From Paenibacillus sp. PK3_47 (GTDB lineage Bacteria > Bacillota > Bacilli > Paenibacillales > Paenibacillaceae): DNA of 64,000 nucleotides. The position numbers and the translations under genes are program-made. Below the pieces are notes generated by a model. The model was not told where the DNA came from, made no database searches, and was given only the letters and a program-made list of their open reading frames with translations. Shown here one piece after another: positions 52,156 through 62,271 of the stretch (the stretch's first letter is position 1; each line of letters opens with the position of its first letter). Location: positions 3,348,001 to 3,412,000 of the forward strand of contig NZ_CP026029.1 of NCBI RefSeq assembly GCF_023520895.1, in the 5' to 3' direction.

Positions 52156-52213
52156 AAAAAAGGCATGAATGCCTTACGGGAAGTAACCCGGTCCAGCATT
52201 CATGCCTTCTTTT
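52156..52213. terminator. Bidirectional terminator between the MFS and DedA genes
   Basis: AAAAAAGGCATGAATGC pairs with GCATTCATGCCTTCTTTT, with an inner ACGGG/CCCGG-type stem, between convergent genes. Confidence 0.88.
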
Positions 52214-52225
52214 GTAAAGTACTGA

Positions 52226-52891
52226 TCAGCGGCCTTTGGAGGGCTCTTTGATCTTGGCCCGCTGCTTCACCGCGGATTTGCGCATCAGGCGCGAGGCGAT
52301 GCTGCGGCGGTACCGGTAAATCATGAATATTGCCGCTATCGCCAAAATACCGGATACAATCCATAGGGCGTACAGCTCGAACAGGTGGAAGATGCCCATC
52401 CACTGCGGGCCGAACACCTTTCCGATCCCGAGGAACATCAAAACCCAGAGCAGCGCACCGCCATAGGCGTACATTGCAAATTTACGGAACGGCAGGGCGA
52501 TAATGCCTGCAAAATAGCCGGTAAAGTGGCGCACGCCGGGAATAAAGTACCCGATGGAGATCAGAAAGCTGCCGTAACGCTCGAACCAGTGCTGGGTCTT
52601 CTCCAGCTTGGCCGGCGAGAACAGAAACCACTTGCCGTAGCGCTGGATAAAGGGCATGCCTGCTTTTAACCCGATGAAATAAGTAATGGTCATCCCGGCA
52701 GTTGTGCCTGTAAAGGCCATCACGACCAGAGTCAGAAAATCTAGCCTACCGGTATAAGAGAGGAAACCGGCAAAAGCCATGGTTGTCTCCCCCGGGAAAG
52801 GCAGGGCGATGAACTCCAGCAGCAGTCCGAAGAACAGTACACTATATCCGTAAGAGGCGAATAACTCCTGAATCCATCTCAACATTTCCAT
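52226..52891 (-). CDS. DedA family membrane protein
   Basis: About 221 residues, with the DedA/SNARE-associated layout and re-entrant segments. LLEFIALPFPGET near the N-terminus carries the acidic/Pro-Gly motif, and GYFIPGVRHFTGYFAG (around residue 115) the F-x-R-x-x-PGxR-type motif. DedA proteins flip undecaprenyl phosphate or related lipids back across the membrane and support proton-motive-force and antibiotic tolerance. The tail is strongly basic. ATG 52891 is favoured; a GTG at 52903 overlaps its own SD. Confidence 0.92.
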   Translation of the reverse strand: MEMLRWIQELFASYGYSVLFFGLLLEFIALPFPGETTMAFAGFLSYTGRLDFLTLVVMAFTGTTAGMTITYFIGLKAGMPFIQRYGKWFLFSPAKLEKTQHWFERYGSFLISIGYFIPGVRHFTGYFAGIIALPFRKFAMYAYGGALLWVLMFLGIGKVFGPQWMGIFHLFELYALWIVSGILAIAAIFMIYRYRRSIASRLMRKSAVKQRAKIKEPSKGR

Positions 52892-53055
52892 AATGAAGCT
52901 CACTCCCCAAGGGTGCTTGTCTGATTCTATTTTCCCGGAAAATTATTCTCTTAAAATGCCCCGGAAGAGCGGCATGAATGTCTATTTTGAGCCTTGTCCT
53001 CATACAATCTACCAGAAGGCCATGGAAGTTCAATAGAATGCTGGAGGTAGAGAAA

Positions 53056-54435
53056 ATGAAGGGCAGCAAAAGTGCCGGAATCCGCCGGATAATCATCCGC
53101 GGTTTGCTTGCTATGGTAATTATGATATTGGCATTGACCCCGTGGGAGACCAGAGCATCATCGGATACATGGAAGATGAGCCCTCCTGTCCAGACGGGAA
53201 GTATGTATCCGGCACTCTATAAGAATAATCTTCCGGCCGGCATCACGCAAGATTCTTCGGTACAGGCCGGTAATAGAGGCAGATCTGCCGCTGCGGATGC
53301 CTCAGATATAAATTCAGCTGCCGGTGTGCTTATTGCGGCCGCGGGTACTAAGCCCGCTGAAGCCCCGGACAAGAAACGGAAGACTGTCTATTTGACCTTT
53401 GACGACGGGCCGAGTGCCGTAACGCCAAAGGTGCTGGAGATTCTGCGGCAGCGGGGGGTCAAGGGGACCTTTTTCGTGCTCGGCGAACAGGCCGAAAGCC
53501 GTCCGGAGCTGATTAATGCCATATGGGAGCAGGGGCATGCCATCGGCAATCATACTTATAATCATAATTACCAGAATTTATATAGTAAATTCACGGAGTT
53601 CTGGAGCCAAATCAAACGTACAGAGGAAATTGTCAGGGAAATCACCGGAGAGCGTCCGCAGCTGGTGCGTGCTCCGGGCGGAACCTACGGGCATTTTGAT
53701 GAGACTTATTTTGATTTATTACAAAAGGCGGGCTATGCCGTGGTGGACTGGAACGTGGACAGCGGAGATTCCAGACGGAAAGGGGTTCCGGCAGCAGAGA
53801 TTCTGCAGGCATCCGTGGAGGATACAAGCTCCTCACAGGTGGTACTGCTGCTGCATGACGGAGCGGGGCATGAAGAAAGCGCCAAAGCGCTGCCGGAAAT
53901 TATCGGACGTTTTAAGGCGGCGGGGTATGCCTTTGACGTGCTGCAGCCGGACCAGAAGCCGGTACAGTTCAGAGTATCCGCCGCGGCGGCCGGAAAGAAC
54001 CGTACGAAGCCTTCAGCCAGCTGGATCTCGTCCAACATTACGCCGAATGCCGCATTATTCGGGAGCGGAAAGCCACTGTATGTGGAGGTGGGCAGACAGG
54101 AAGTGAAGCTTGCCCCCGGGGAATACAGGGTTATGAATGGACAATACCTTGTCCCTCTGCGTGCAGTTATAGAACGGCTGGGGGGACAGGTAGGCTGGGA
54201 TGCGGCCAGCCGGAGCAGCCGCATCGTCTGGAACGGGCTGATCATAACGGCAGATGCAGACAGGAAGCAGTTAACGCTAAGCCAGCCGGCCGGTGGAGAG
54301 AAGACTGCGCAATCAGGGGTTCAGCTGCTCGGCTCCTCCCTGTGGATACCGCTGCGGGAGCTGCTCGAAGCCACCGGACATGCTCCGGTTGAAGCAAAGG
54401 TTACAGCCCTGGAACGCAGAGTCATAACATCTTGA
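53056..54435 (+). CDS. Secreted polysaccharide deacetylase with copper-amine-oxidase-like tail
   Basis: 459 residues. A signal peptide/anchor (RRIIIRGLLAMVIMILALTPWETRA, cleavage about residue 34) and a disordered linker precede a NodB domain: VYLTFDDGPS (metal Asp, about residue 114), GHAIGNHTYNHNY (metal His pair), RAPGGTYG, and VVLLLHDGAGH with the catalytic His. The C-terminal 120 residues are a copper-amine-oxidase N-terminal-like domain (NGQYLVPLRAVIERLGGQVGWD and LWIPLRELLEATGH). It probably deacetylates peptidoglycan or chitin-like polymers outside the cell. ATG 53056 has GGAGG eight bases upstream. Confidence 0.92.
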   Translation: MKGSKSAGIRRIIIRGLLAMVIMILALTPWETRASSDTWKMSPPVQTGSMYPALYKNNLPAGITQDSSVQAGNRGRSAAADASDINSAAGVLIAAAGTKPAEAPDKKRKTVYLTFDDGPSAVTPKVLEILRQRGVKGTFFVLGEQAESRPELINAIWEQGHAIGNHTYNHNYQNLYSKFTEFWSQIKRTEEIVREITGERPQLVRAPGGTYGHFDETYFDLLQKAGYAVVDWNVDSGDSRRKGVPAAEILQASVEDTSSSQVVLLLHDGAGHEESAKALPEIIGRFKAAGYAFDVLQPDQKPVQFRVSAAAAGKNRTKPSASWISSNITPNAALFGSGKPLYVEVGRQEVKLAPGEYRVMNGQYLVPLRAVIERLGGQVGWDAASRSSRIVWNGLIITADADRKQLTLSQPAGGEKTAQSGVQLLGSSLWIPLRELLEATGHAPVEAKVTALERRVITS

Positions 54436-54596
54436 ACCGTTTTTTTGGAAGCTGCGGGTAAACGAAGGAAAAACTTCAGGTGTTTGGGCACCCTTTTTCA
54501 TGGGAAGAATAGACAATAATAGGCTCCATAAAGCTTTGCCTTCCTTATAGTTAAGACGGCAAAGGGAGCTAGTCTGGATCGAAAGAAGGGATCCCA

Positions 54597-55985
54597 TTGT
54601 CCTCTTCATCATCAGTAAAAACGGAGCAGATTGCACCTGCACAGAGCCGGAATTCCGGCCAGCAGGCCCTGCCGGTGCCGCGAAACCGCAGTACAGCCGT
54701 ACAATGGCTGCGGATGCTGGTTATAACCGCAGTTATCGGTGCTTTATATATATGGCGCGGAGGGGCTTCACTGCTGGTGCTTCTGTCAGCCAGCGGCATT
54801 CTTATGGCCTGCGGATTGATCATACAGCTGTTCGGCCCCAAACAGGTGAGAATTGTCCGGAGGATTACTCCTGTCCGTCCGTCTGCAGGGGATACGCTTA
54901 CGGTTGAGGCGGAGGTCAGCTTTAGCTCGCGCATTCCGCTCCCGTGGATGATCGTTGCCGATTATTGGGGGGGCGGCTGGCATCAGGAGCTGCTCTTTCC
55001 GGGGTTCCGGCGCAAATTAGCGTATTCATACAGTATAGAGAAGGTACCCCGCGGTGTTCACCGGATTCATGGCTGCAGCGTATCCTGGGGGGACCTTCCC
55101 GGCCTGTTCACCGGCAGTTGTCCCGCAGAGGGCACGGACAGTATCAAAGTACTCCCCAGACCGCTCTATATCGGCCGGGCGGTGCCGGAGTACAGCATGC
55201 TGCCGGGTGATGCTGTGAACTTCCGCCAGGGCGGGGGCGGTTCCGGAGAAAACGCAGATATCCGGAATTATATGCCGGGAGATCCGCTTAACCGGATTCA
55301 CTGGAAGAACAGTGCGCGCAGGGGGACATTGCAGAGCCGGGTACCCGAACGCGAACAGGGCCGCATGTCCTGTATCGTTCTTGCCAACAGCCCGGAGAAT
55401 TACGCGGTTCCCGTGTCTGCTCTCGCTCCCCGCGGACGGCGCGGTAGTTCCCCGCCGGCATTCGAGCAGGCCGTATCTGCAGCGATGGGGCTGATGCTGG
55501 CTGCCGAGCGCTCAGGCACTTATGTGCAGCTCTTCAGCGGGGGATGGCCGGAGGGCATAGCGAGACATGAGGGACTGGGCAAGCTTCCCGGCAGAGTACA
55601 GGATATGCTTGCAGAGATTGCGCCTGACGGAACCCGCAGCTTGAGCGAACTGCTGGAGGATGCCTCAAAGAACTGGATACCCGGCATGAGCGTGGCTGTA
55701 ATCACCGGACGGCTGGAGGAAGAAGCAGCCAAAACTCTGGCACGGTTTCTGGTGCAGGGTGTGAAGGTAGAGCTCTATTATGCATGGGATAATCCTGTTC
55801 CCGCGGCGGGAGGTAACAGGGAAGGGCGCCGGAGTTCCGGCACAGAGGAAAGCGGAACGGGGACGGTCAGCGCAAGTCTGGAGCGGCTCGGGGCGAGAAT
55901 TTACTGCCTGAACGGCAAAATCCCTGCATACGGATACCAGGAGGTGGAGCTCCATGAGTATCCGGGAAGCCCGGGACAGCGGTAG
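54597..55985 (+). CDS. DUF58 domain protein (YeaD-like)
   Basis: A 462-residue protein: two N-terminal helices (LRMLVITAVIGALYIWRGGAS and LVLLSASGILMACGLIIQLF), an extracytoplasmic-type beta region, then the DUF58 core GDPLNRIHWKNSARRGTLQSRVPEREQ (about residues 230-256). In the conserved cluster it works with a MoxR ATPase and a transglutaminase-like protein; here the transglutaminase gene follows with a 32-base overlap, but no MoxR gene precedes. The start is TTG at 54597 behind AGAAGGGA. Comparable to B. subtilis YeaD. Precise role unknown. Confidence 0.9.
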   Translation: MSSSSSVKTEQIAPAQSRNSGQQALPVPRNRSTAVQWLRMLVITAVIGALYIWRGGASLLVLLSASGILMACGLIIQLFGPKQVRIVRRITPVRPSAGDTLTVEAEVSFSSRIPLPWMIVADYWGGGWHQELLFPGFRRKLAYSYSIEKVPRGVHRIHGCSVSWGDLPGLFTGSCPAEGTDSIKVLPRPLYIGRAVPEYSMLPGDAVNFRQGGGGSGENADIRNYMPGDPLNRIHWKNSARRGTLQSRVPEREQGRMSCIVLANSPENYAVPVSALAPRGRRGSSPPAFEQAVSAAMGLMLAAERSGTYVQLFSGGWPEGIARHEGLGKLPGRVQDMLAEIAPDGTRSLSELLEDASKNWIPGMSVAVITGRLEEEAAKTLARFLVQGVKVELYYAWDNPVPAAGGNREGRRSSGTEESGTGTVSASLERLGARIYCLNGKIPAYGYQEVELHEYPGSPGQR

Positions 55986-58302
55986 CATGCCCGGCCAGGA
56001 AGGCAGCCTGGTCAGCCTGGGCGAAACAGCGGTACATCCGGAACAGGCGGAGAACAGCCCCACCGATAACAGGGAGGACATTCCTCTGTATTATCGGGTG
56101 CTGTTCTCTTTAGCCATTCTGGGGATATTTGTGCAATGGCTGCTCCCCCTGCACAGATCTACAGGAGCGGCGGACACCGTGGAACTGCTGGAAATACTGA
56201 TGACCTCTGCGGCAGTGCTGCTGCTGAGCGGGAGCCTGCAGCGCCCCGGGCCGCTCCAGCTCGGGGTCCAGTTCAGCTTAATGCTCCTTACGTGGGTTTA
56301 TGCCTGTGCCGGTTATCAGTGGACAGAGTGGCTGAAGGCCTATATATCAGGGATTCCGGAGGCTGCTTCACAGATCTTCTCGGGACAGCTGTCGGCGCTG
56401 GGCGAGGATAACAGGCTGCTTATTTTAATACTGGGCTGGGGTTTGCTGGTTTGTTCTGTACAGCAGCTTGCGCTCTATAGAGGCAGCACCGCGCTATTCA
56501 TTCTGGTATCCATTGGTTATTTATTGGCGCTGGATATAGGCTTTGGCGTTAATACTGCCGCCGATGTGCTTATAGTCTTGGGACTGATTGTCTGGATGCA
56601 GGGAATGAACGGCCTGCTGCGCCTTAAGGAGCGTACCGGCAGCATCAATCTTCCGTATATCCGCTGGGGCGGCTTAGCCCTTGCCGCGGCTGCGGTTCTG
56701 ACCACAGCAGCCTGGCTGGGAGGACAGCTGCACGGTGCGAACCCTGCTGTGCCGGCCAGACTGCAGCCGGTGTTTGAACAGCTGCAGTCCTGGGCAGAAG
56801 GGCAGGCTATCAGGCAGGGAGCGGAGTTCAGGAACGGTACGGGGACAACGGGATACGGCTCCGGGAATGCTGAGCTCGGGGCACCGCTGACTCCGAGCGG
56901 CAAGCCTGCATTCACGGTGACGAGCAGCCGGCCGGCTTACTGGCGGGGAGAAAGTATGGCATTGTATGACGGGCGAAAATGGAAGCACGATTATTCAGCG
57001 CCGGAACGGCTCAGTCTGACCGGATTTCCGCTGCAGCAGGCTGAGGGGGAAGCCCCTCCGGCAGATCAGGCGCTACTGGTCCAGCGGATCAAGTTCGCGG
57101 TTCCCTCTTCAGGGAGACTGCCGGTGTTCAGTGCAGGAAAGCTCCATAATATCGGACAGGTGGAGCTTACAGACGGCAGCCGGCTGGGGTATGTGCTGGC
57201 TAACCGGGAGCGGGACAGCTTTCGCCTGCCGGAGGCCTCTGGCACCGCCAGGGTTGCAGAGTACACGGTGAGCTCGGTGCTGCCTGTCCATGACCCCGCA
57301 GTGCTCCGTAAGTTAACGGGGGAGGACCCTGGAGAAGTTGCAGCGGCTTATCTGCAGCTTCCGGAGGGGCTGCCGGGAAGGATTGCCGGGCTCTCCGCAG
57401 AGCTGACGGGTTCAGCAGAGAACCGTTACGATGCGGTCACGGCCGTGCGGGATTACCTGCAGCACGGCTACTCCTATACGCTGGATACCCGGATTCCCCC
57501 GGAGGGTGCCGATTTTGCCGATGATTTTCTCTTTGTGACGAAGGAAGGCTACTGCGTGCACTTCGCCACGGCCATGACCGTCCTGCTGCGCAGCAGCGGT
57601 ATTCCGGCCCGTTATGTGCAGGGCTACGGACCGGGAACCCCCCTCGCGGACGCTGTGCCGCAGCAGTTCAAGGTCACCGAGGGCGATGCCCACGCCTGGG
57701 TGGAGGCCTATTTCCCGGGCGCGGGCTGGGTTCCCTTTGACCCCACGCCCGCTGCCCTGCTGGCCGCCGCAGACCCGGCGGCCTCCGCTGCGGCTGCCTC
57801 CGCGCCGCAGCAGCCCTCCGCGTCCGCGCGCAGCGCAGCGGACGCCCTGCCCGCCCTGCCGCAGGCGGGCGGGAACCCCGCGCCGCCCGCTGCCGCGGCG
57901 GCGCTGCTGCTCGCCGCCGCCGTGCGCTGGCGGCGCAGCCTGGCCCTGCTGCCGGCGGTGCGCGCCGGCAGCTTAAGCCGCGAGCGGCAGCTGCGCGCCG
58001 CCGCGCTGGCCTGGCACGGGCTGGCGGCGCGGTACGGTCCGCCGCCGCCCGGGGTAACGGCCAGGGAGTACGCAGCCTCCCTGCAGATCCCCGACGCGGC
58101 GCTGCATGCCGCCGTCGGGCAGTTCGTACGCCAGTGGGAGACCCTGGCGTACAGCGGGGCCGCGCCGCAGGCAGCGCGCGTGCCCGCGGGTTCCCCAGGG
58201 CAGCCGTCAATTCCGGCTGCCGGGCCATCCGCGCCACCGTCCGCCGCGGATGGCAGAGACTTTATCCGGCGGTGTCTGCTGATCACCTTCCGCCTGGCGT
58301 AA
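55954..58302 (+). CDS. Transglutaminase-like membrane protein (TgpA/YebA type)
   Basis: 782 residues: a polar N-terminus, six or so membrane helices (about 40-260), an extracytoplasmic transglutaminase-like domain, then an Ala/Pro-rich tail with one more hydrophobic patch. The catalytic triad is readable: Cys at about residue 533 ([27 protein letters not shown]), His in [11 protein letters not shown] and Asp in WVPFDPTPA. It overlaps the DUF58 gene and precedes guaA, the B. subtilis yeaD-yebA-guaA order. The last 180 codons are extremely G+C-rich. The substrate (wall protein or peptide) is unknown. Confidence 0.9.
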   Translation: MSIREARDSGSMPGQEGSLVSLGETAVHPEQAENSPTDNREDIPLYYRVLFSLAILGIFVQWLLPLHRSTGAADTVELLEILMTSAAVLLLSGSLQRPGPLQLGVQFSLMLLTWVYACAGYQWTEWLKAYISGIPEAASQIFSGQLSALGEDNRLLILILGWGLLVCSVQQLALYRGSTALFILVSIGYLLALDIGFGVNTAADVLIVLGLIVWMQGMNGLLRLKERTGSINLPYIRWGGLALAAAAVLTTAAWLGGQLHGANPAVPARLQPVFEQLQSWAEGQAIRQGAEFRNGTGTTGYGSGNAELGAPLTPSGKPAFTVTSSRPAYWRGESMALYDGRKWKHDYSAPERLSLTGFPLQQAEGEAPPADQALLVQRIKFAVPSSGRLPVFSAGKLHNIGQVELTDGSRLGYVLANRERDSFRLPEASGTARVAEYTVSSVLPVHDPAVLRKLTGEDPGEVAAAYLQLPEGLPGRIAGLSAELTGSAENRYDAVTAVRDYLQHGYSYTLDTRIPPEGADFADDFLFVTKEGYCVHFATAMTVLLRSSGIPARYVQGYGPGTPLADAVPQQFKVTEGDAHAWVEAYFPGAGWVPFDPTPAALLAAADPAASAAAASAPQQPSASARSAADALPALPQAGGNPAPPAAAAALLLAAAVRWRRSLALLPAVRAGSLSRERQLRAAALAWHGLAARYGPPPPGVTAREYAASLQIPDAALHAAVGQFVRQWETLAYSGAAPQAARVPAGSPGQPSIPAAGPSAPPSAADGRDFIRRCLLITFRLA

Positions 58303-58363
58303 CCGGTCCTGCGGCTCCGGTTCCGGGGGCAAAAAGCCGCAGTGCAGCGTCTCATGCCTTTCC

Positions 58364-58393
58364 TTGACGATGCGAATTAACCATGAGTATAAT
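58364..58393 (+). promoter_or_regulatory. guaA promoter
   Basis: TTGACG (58364-58369), 18-base spacer, TATAAT (58388-58393), 28 bases before the guaA ATG. The leader is too short for a riboswitch. Confidence 0.75.
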
Positions 58394-58420
58394 GAATCCA
58401 ATAATCAAGGGAGGCACGTA

Positions 58421-59959
58421 ATGATAAAGCCAAATGAAATTATCGTCGTTCTCGATTTTGGAGGACAATATAACCAGTTAATCGCGCGCAGAATTCGGGA
58501 CCTGGGGGTATACAGCGAGCTTCTGCCGTACAATACGCCAATTGAGAAGATTAAAGAGCTCTCGCCAAAGGGGATCGTATTCTCCGGCGGACCGAGCAGC
58601 GTTTACGTAGAGAATGCCCCGCATGTGGACCCGGCCATTTATGATCTGGGCCTGCCAATTTTCGGCATTTGCTACGGCATGCAGCTGATGGCCCATCAGC
58701 AGGGCGGCCGGGTAGAACGTGCATTGAAGCGCGAATACGGCAAGGCTGACGTGAACTTCGCACCCGGCTCTGTGCTGGCTGCAGGACTCGAGAGCAGCCA
58801 GAGCGTATGGATGAGCCACGGAGACCATGTCGTTGAGCTTCCGGCCGGATTTAAGCTTGATGCCGGTACAGAGAGCGCTCCAATTGCCGCAATGAGTCAT
58901 GACGAACGGAAGCTGTTTGCGGTGCAGTTCCATCCTGAGGTCCGCCACTCCCTCAAAGGGAATGAGATGATCTCCAACTTCCTGTACGAGGTGTGCGGCT
59001 GCGAAGGCAACTGGACCATGGAATCGTTCATCGAAGATGCGGTTAAGGATATTCAGGACAAAGTCGGCGACAAGAAGGTGCTGTGCGCACTGAGCGGCGG
59101 CGTGGATTCCTCTGTTGTAGCCATGCTGATCCACCGGGCCATCGGCGACCAGCTGACCTGTATGTTCATCGACCATGGCCTGCTCCGCAAAGGCGAAGCA
59201 GAGAGCGTCATGGAGACCTTTGTCGGCAAATTCGATATCAACGTCGTGAAGATCGATGCCAGCGAACGTTTCCTCGGCAAGCTGGCCGGTGTATCCGATC
59301 CGGAACAGAAACGCAAAATCATCGGCAACGAATTCATCTACTGCTTTGACGAAGAATCGGCCAAGCTGGGAGAATTCTCGTTCCTGGCCCAAGGCACGCT
59401 GTACACGGATATCGTGGAGAGCGGAACGGCAACGGCGCAGACCATCAAGTCGCACCACAATGTCGGCGGCCTGCCAGAGGACATGAAATTCAGCCTGATC
59501 GAGCCTTTGAACACACTGTTCAAGGATGAGGTCCGCAAGCTGGGCGAAGAGCTCGGTATGCCGCACGCCATCGTCTGGCGCCAGCCGTTCCCGGGTCCGG
59601 GACTGGCCATCCGTGTATTGGGCGAAGTGACAGAGGAGAAGCTGAAGATTGTCCGTGATTCCGACTATATTCTGCGCGAGGAAATCGCCAAAGCCGGTCT
59701 CGACCGCGAAATCTGGCAGTACTTCACTGCGCTTCCTAACATGAAGAGCGTAGGTGTAATGGGGGATGAACGTACGTATTCCTACACCGTAGGTATCCGT
59801 GCCGTTACTTCCATCGACGGTATGACTGCCGACTGGGCGCGGATTCCTTGGGATGTGCTCGAGAAAATTTCCGTCCGTATCGTCAACGAAGTCGACAACG
59901 TTAACCGCATTGTGTATGACGTAACTTCCAAGCCGCCAGCGACCATCGAGTGGGAATAG
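58421..59959 (+). CDS. guaA: GMP synthase (glutamine-hydrolysing)
   Basis: A 512-residue enzyme that aminates XMP to GMP. The class I amidotransferase domain (1-195) has the nucleophile in [10 protein letters not shown] and the His/Glu pair in [10 protein letters not shown]. The ATP pyrophosphatase domain starts with [16 protein letters not shown] (PP-loop), and the C-terminal dimerisation domain ends KPPATIEWE, as is usual for GuaA. ATG 58421 follows AAGGGAGG. It has its own promoter and terminator. The purine permease pbuG lies downstream behind a guanine-class riboswitch. Confidence 0.98.
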   Translation: MIKPNEIIVVLDFGGQYNQLIARRIRDLGVYSELLPYNTPIEKIKELSPKGIVFSGGPSSVYVENAPHVDPAIYDLGLPIFGICYGMQLMAHQQGGRVERALKREYGKADVNFAPGSVLAAGLESSQSVWMSHGDHVVELPAGFKLDAGTESAPIAAMSHDERKLFAVQFHPEVRHSLKGNEMISNFLYEVCGCEGNWTMESFIEDAVKDIQDKVGDKKVLCALSGGVDSSVVAMLIHRAIGDQLTCMFIDHGLLRKGEAESVMETFVGKFDINVVKIDASERFLGKLAGVSDPEQKRKIIGNEFIYCFDEESAKLGEFSFLAQGTLYTDIVESGTATAQTIKSHHNVGGLPEDMKFSLIEPLNTLFKDEVRKLGEELGMPHAIVWRQPFPGPGLAIRVLGEVTEEKLKIVRDSDYILREEIAKAGLDREIWQYFTALPNMKSVGVMGDERTYSYTVGIRAVTSIDGMTADWARIPWDVLEKISVRIVNEVDNVNRIVYDVTSKPPATIEWE

Positions 59960-59989
59960 CAGCAAAGCCTTAGAGTATGAATTAACCTG

Positions 59990-60027
59990 AAGCCGGAACG
60001 CCGAACTGCGGCGTCTCCGGTTTTTTT
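59990..60027 (+). terminator. Rho-independent terminator of guaA
   Basis: CCGGA-ACGCCG pairs with CGGCGT-C-TCCGG, followed by seven T residues (60021-60027). Confidence 0.9.
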
Positions 60028-60124
60028 GCGTACGTTTCAGTAATTCTCAAACAGTCAGGGGGTGGACAAACAGGGTGAGCAGCAAAAAAACAGAGTAGAA
60101 AGACCATTGGTCTGGAAAAGTTAA

Positions 60125-60314
60125 CCTAAGTGGAATTTCTCCCTCTAATTCACTCCGAAACACCGGTATTATAAGATTAATGGGAAAAACTCCACTTAAT
60201 TGTACGGGATTAGCCTCCAAAAGCCTTTATCCGCCCGAATAACTGGAGTATTTCCAGCTAAAGATCACAAATGGTGAAAAATCATAGGATTAGGAGGAGG
60301 AAATCCGACTAAAT
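60125..60314 (+). repeat. Intergenic four-palindrome repeat element, copy 4
   Basis: Units at about 60125-60151, 60175-60201, 60239-60264 and 60288-60314; centres spaced about 50, 63 and 51. Unit 1 contains AAGTGGAATTTCTCCCTCTA, and the unit 2-3 spacer GGGATTAGCCTCCAAAAGC matches copy 3 closely. Unlike the other copies it lies between co-directional genes, upstream of the pbuG promoter. The remaining sequence from 60315 to 60578 shows no gene or recognisable site. Confidence 0.86.
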
Positions 60315-60578
60315 TTTTTCGCACTCTTGCCGCACACTTTAAGGAGCATACTTTGCCCGCCCACTGTTTATAACAACCTTTCTCTACCTTTTCAGGTTAA
60401 TCGACAAGCTCCGCATAACTAACAACAATTAGGGCATTTATAGAGCATTAGGCAATTCAAGGCTGAAAAAGCTGCCGAAATCCGATCGGTTTCAGCATTT
60501 TCAATCATACGGCTCCCCCGGAAATGTCCGATTTACGAACATTATTAAAATGAAGTCGAATATTGTTCGTATTTGCCA

Positions 60579-60608
60579 TTGACAATTCATGTCATGTACA
60601 ACTAAAAT
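60579..60608 (+). promoter_or_regulatory. pbuG promoter
   Basis: A consensus TTGACA (60579-60584), 18-base spacer and TAAAAT (60603-60608); transcription would begin about 15 bases before the riboswitch aptamer. Confidence 0.75.
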
Positions 60609-60629
60609 AAAAAAGCGTTGAGCAACATA

Positions 60630-60766
60630 CATATTCGTATAATTCCGGGAATCGGCCCGGAAGTTTCTACAAGGTCACCGTAATGACCTGGCTACGATTA
60701 AGAAGAGTATTTTCCCGGAATCCCCCGGTTTTTGCCGGAGGACGGAGGGAGGGCTTCTCTTTTTTA
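60630..60766 (+). ncRNA. Purine riboswitch (guanine class) with terminator
   Basis: The aptamer (about 60630-60697) has the conserved TATAAT start, P2 TCCGGG/CCCGGA, junction AAGTTTCTAC, P3 AGGTCA/TGACCT and the 3' core GGCTACG. The ligand-pairing base in GGCTACG is C, the guanine/hypoxanthine type rather than adenine (U). An expression platform with AGAAG (60701-60705) pairing with CTTCT (60754-60758), inner G+C stems and a T-run forms a terminator. Guanine binding should stop transcription of pbuG. Both hairpin loops seem one base shorter than in the xpt aptamer. Confidence 0.9.
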
Positions 60767-60843
60767 TTGGGCCGGTGTCTGACAAAGATGCCGGCTTTTC
60801 TGTTGCTGTGATGGCACAACAAACACCTTAGGGGGAGAACCAT

Positions 60844-62244
60844 TTGAACCGCTTTTTCAAGTTGAAAGAAAACGGCACCACAGTACGTACAGAGATCATG
60901 GCCGGATTAACCACGTTTATGGCAATGGCATACATTCTGTCCGTAAATCCCGGCACGCTGACTGCCTTTGGCCGTATCGACATGGGCTGGTATTCAGTAT
61001 TTCTGGCTACGGCGCTGGCGGCAGGTATTTTTACAATTGCCATGGGGCTGTTCATCAATTTTCCGGTAGCTCTGGCCCCAGGTATGGGTCTTAATGCATA
61101 TTTCGCTTCTGTAGTACTGGCGTCGCAGACGACAGATACTCCGTTCACCTGGCAAATGGGTCTCACCGCCGTATTCATTTCCGGTCTGATCTTCATTCTG
61201 CTTACAGTCACTAGGGTGCGGCAAACCCTGCTAACCGCGATTCCGGATAACCTGAAGCATGCGATCACGGTCGGTATCGGAATGTTCATCACCATTATCG
61301 GTCTTAAGAACAGCGGACTCATGACAATCGGCGTTGAGGCCGGCAGCGACATCCCTGCGAACACGTTCACTAATGTGCTTTCTTTTGAAACAGTTATTCA
61401 TATGGGCAGCCTGACAGACACCAGCGTTCAGCTTGTCATTATCGGCCTGCTGCTGATCTCCATTCTGATGGTCCTTAATGTAAAAGGTGCGATTCTGCTG
61501 GGGATTCTCGGTACTACGGTTGCTGCCATCCTGATGGGTGCAGTTGATTTCAGTTCCCTGAACAATCCGCAAACCCCTTGGGTTCCTGACTTCACCCAGC
61601 TGAACTTTATGGAATTTGACTGGGACGGCATTATGCATACCGGTATCGTGTCTGCTATCGCGACATTTACTTTCGTAGAATTGTTTGATACTTTCGGCAC
61701 GCTGGTAGGTACTGCGGAACGTGCAGGGATCATGAAGAATAAAGAAGAAGGCAAAAAACGCGTCGGAAATGCAATGTTTGTAGATGCAATTGCTGTTACA
61801 GGCGGAGCGATGCTCGGTACTTCCACTACTACCGCTTATGTTGAGAGTGCTGCCGGTGTTGCAGAAGGCGGACGCACAGGTCTGACTGCTGTAACTACAG
61901 GCGTCTGCTTCCTGCTTGCCCTGTTCCTTGCCCCTGTAGTCGCGCTTATTCCAGGTTCTGCTACTGCGGCGGCACTGATTATTGTCGGCGTGCTGATGGC
62001 GCAGTCGATCCGCGAAATTGATTTTCAGGATATGGTCTATGCGATTCCGGCATTCCTGACTTTTGCGATCATGCCTTTCACTTACAATATCGCCAACGGT
62101 ATTTCGTTCGGGATTGTAACGTATGTCATTCTGGCTTGTGTAGCTAATCTGGCCGGCAAAAAGAAATACGATATCCACTGGATGATGTGGGTGCTTGCAG
62201 TTCTGATCGTTCTGCGTTACGTTGTGTTCGGCAGCGAAGGTTAA
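60844..62244 (+). CDS. pbuG: Guanine/hypoxanthine permease, NCS2 (AzgA-like) family
   Basis: A 466-residue purine:proton symporter. VRTEIMAGLTTFMAMAYILSVNP at the N-terminus is diagnostic for the AzgA/PbuG branch; GLFINFPVALAPGMGLNAYFA, FVELFDTFGTLVGTAERAG and GAMLGTSTTTAYVESAAGVAEGGRTGLTA form the substrate and pore region. The start is TTG at 60844 after AGGGGGAG. The riboswitch upstream and guaA next door agree with purine salvage. It is monocistronic with its own terminator. Confidence 0.96.
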   Translation: MNRFFKLKENGTTVRTEIMAGLTTFMAMAYILSVNPGTLTAFGRIDMGWYSVFLATALAAGIFTIAMGLFINFPVALAPGMGLNAYFASVVLASQTTDTPFTWQMGLTAVFISGLIFILLTVTRVRQTLLTAIPDNLKHAITVGIGMFITIIGLKNSGLMTIGVEAGSDIPANTFTNVLSFETVIHMGSLTDTSVQLVIIGLLLISILMVLNVKGAILLGILGTTVAAILMGAVDFSSLNNPQTPWVPDFTQLNFMEFDWDGIMHTGIVSAIATFTFVELFDTFGTLVGTAERAGIMKNKEEGKKRVGNAMFVDAIAVTGGAMLGTSTTTAYVESAAGVAEGGRTGLTAVTTGVCFLLALFLAPVVALIPGSATAAALIIVGVLMAQSIREIDFQDMVYAIPAFLTFAIMPFTYNIANGISFGIVTYVILACVANLAGKKKYDIHWMMWVLAVLIVLRYVVFGSEG

Positions 62245-62271
62245 TTGTATAATTCATCAGAATAAATTACG

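Noticed and set aside
57674..58355. Arg/Ala/Pro-rich frames on the minus strand over the transglutaminase tail
   Set aside because: High G+C removes stop codons in all frames here; the plus-strand gene explains the region.
58478..59965. 495-codon open frame antisense to guaA
   Set aside because: It mirrors the codon pattern of guaA, has no SD, and encodes no recognisable family; guaA is certain.
9763..60314. The dispersed repeats as a CRISPR array
   Set aside because: Units are diverged, grouped in fours with related rather than unique spacers, spread over 50 kb, and no cas genes are present.
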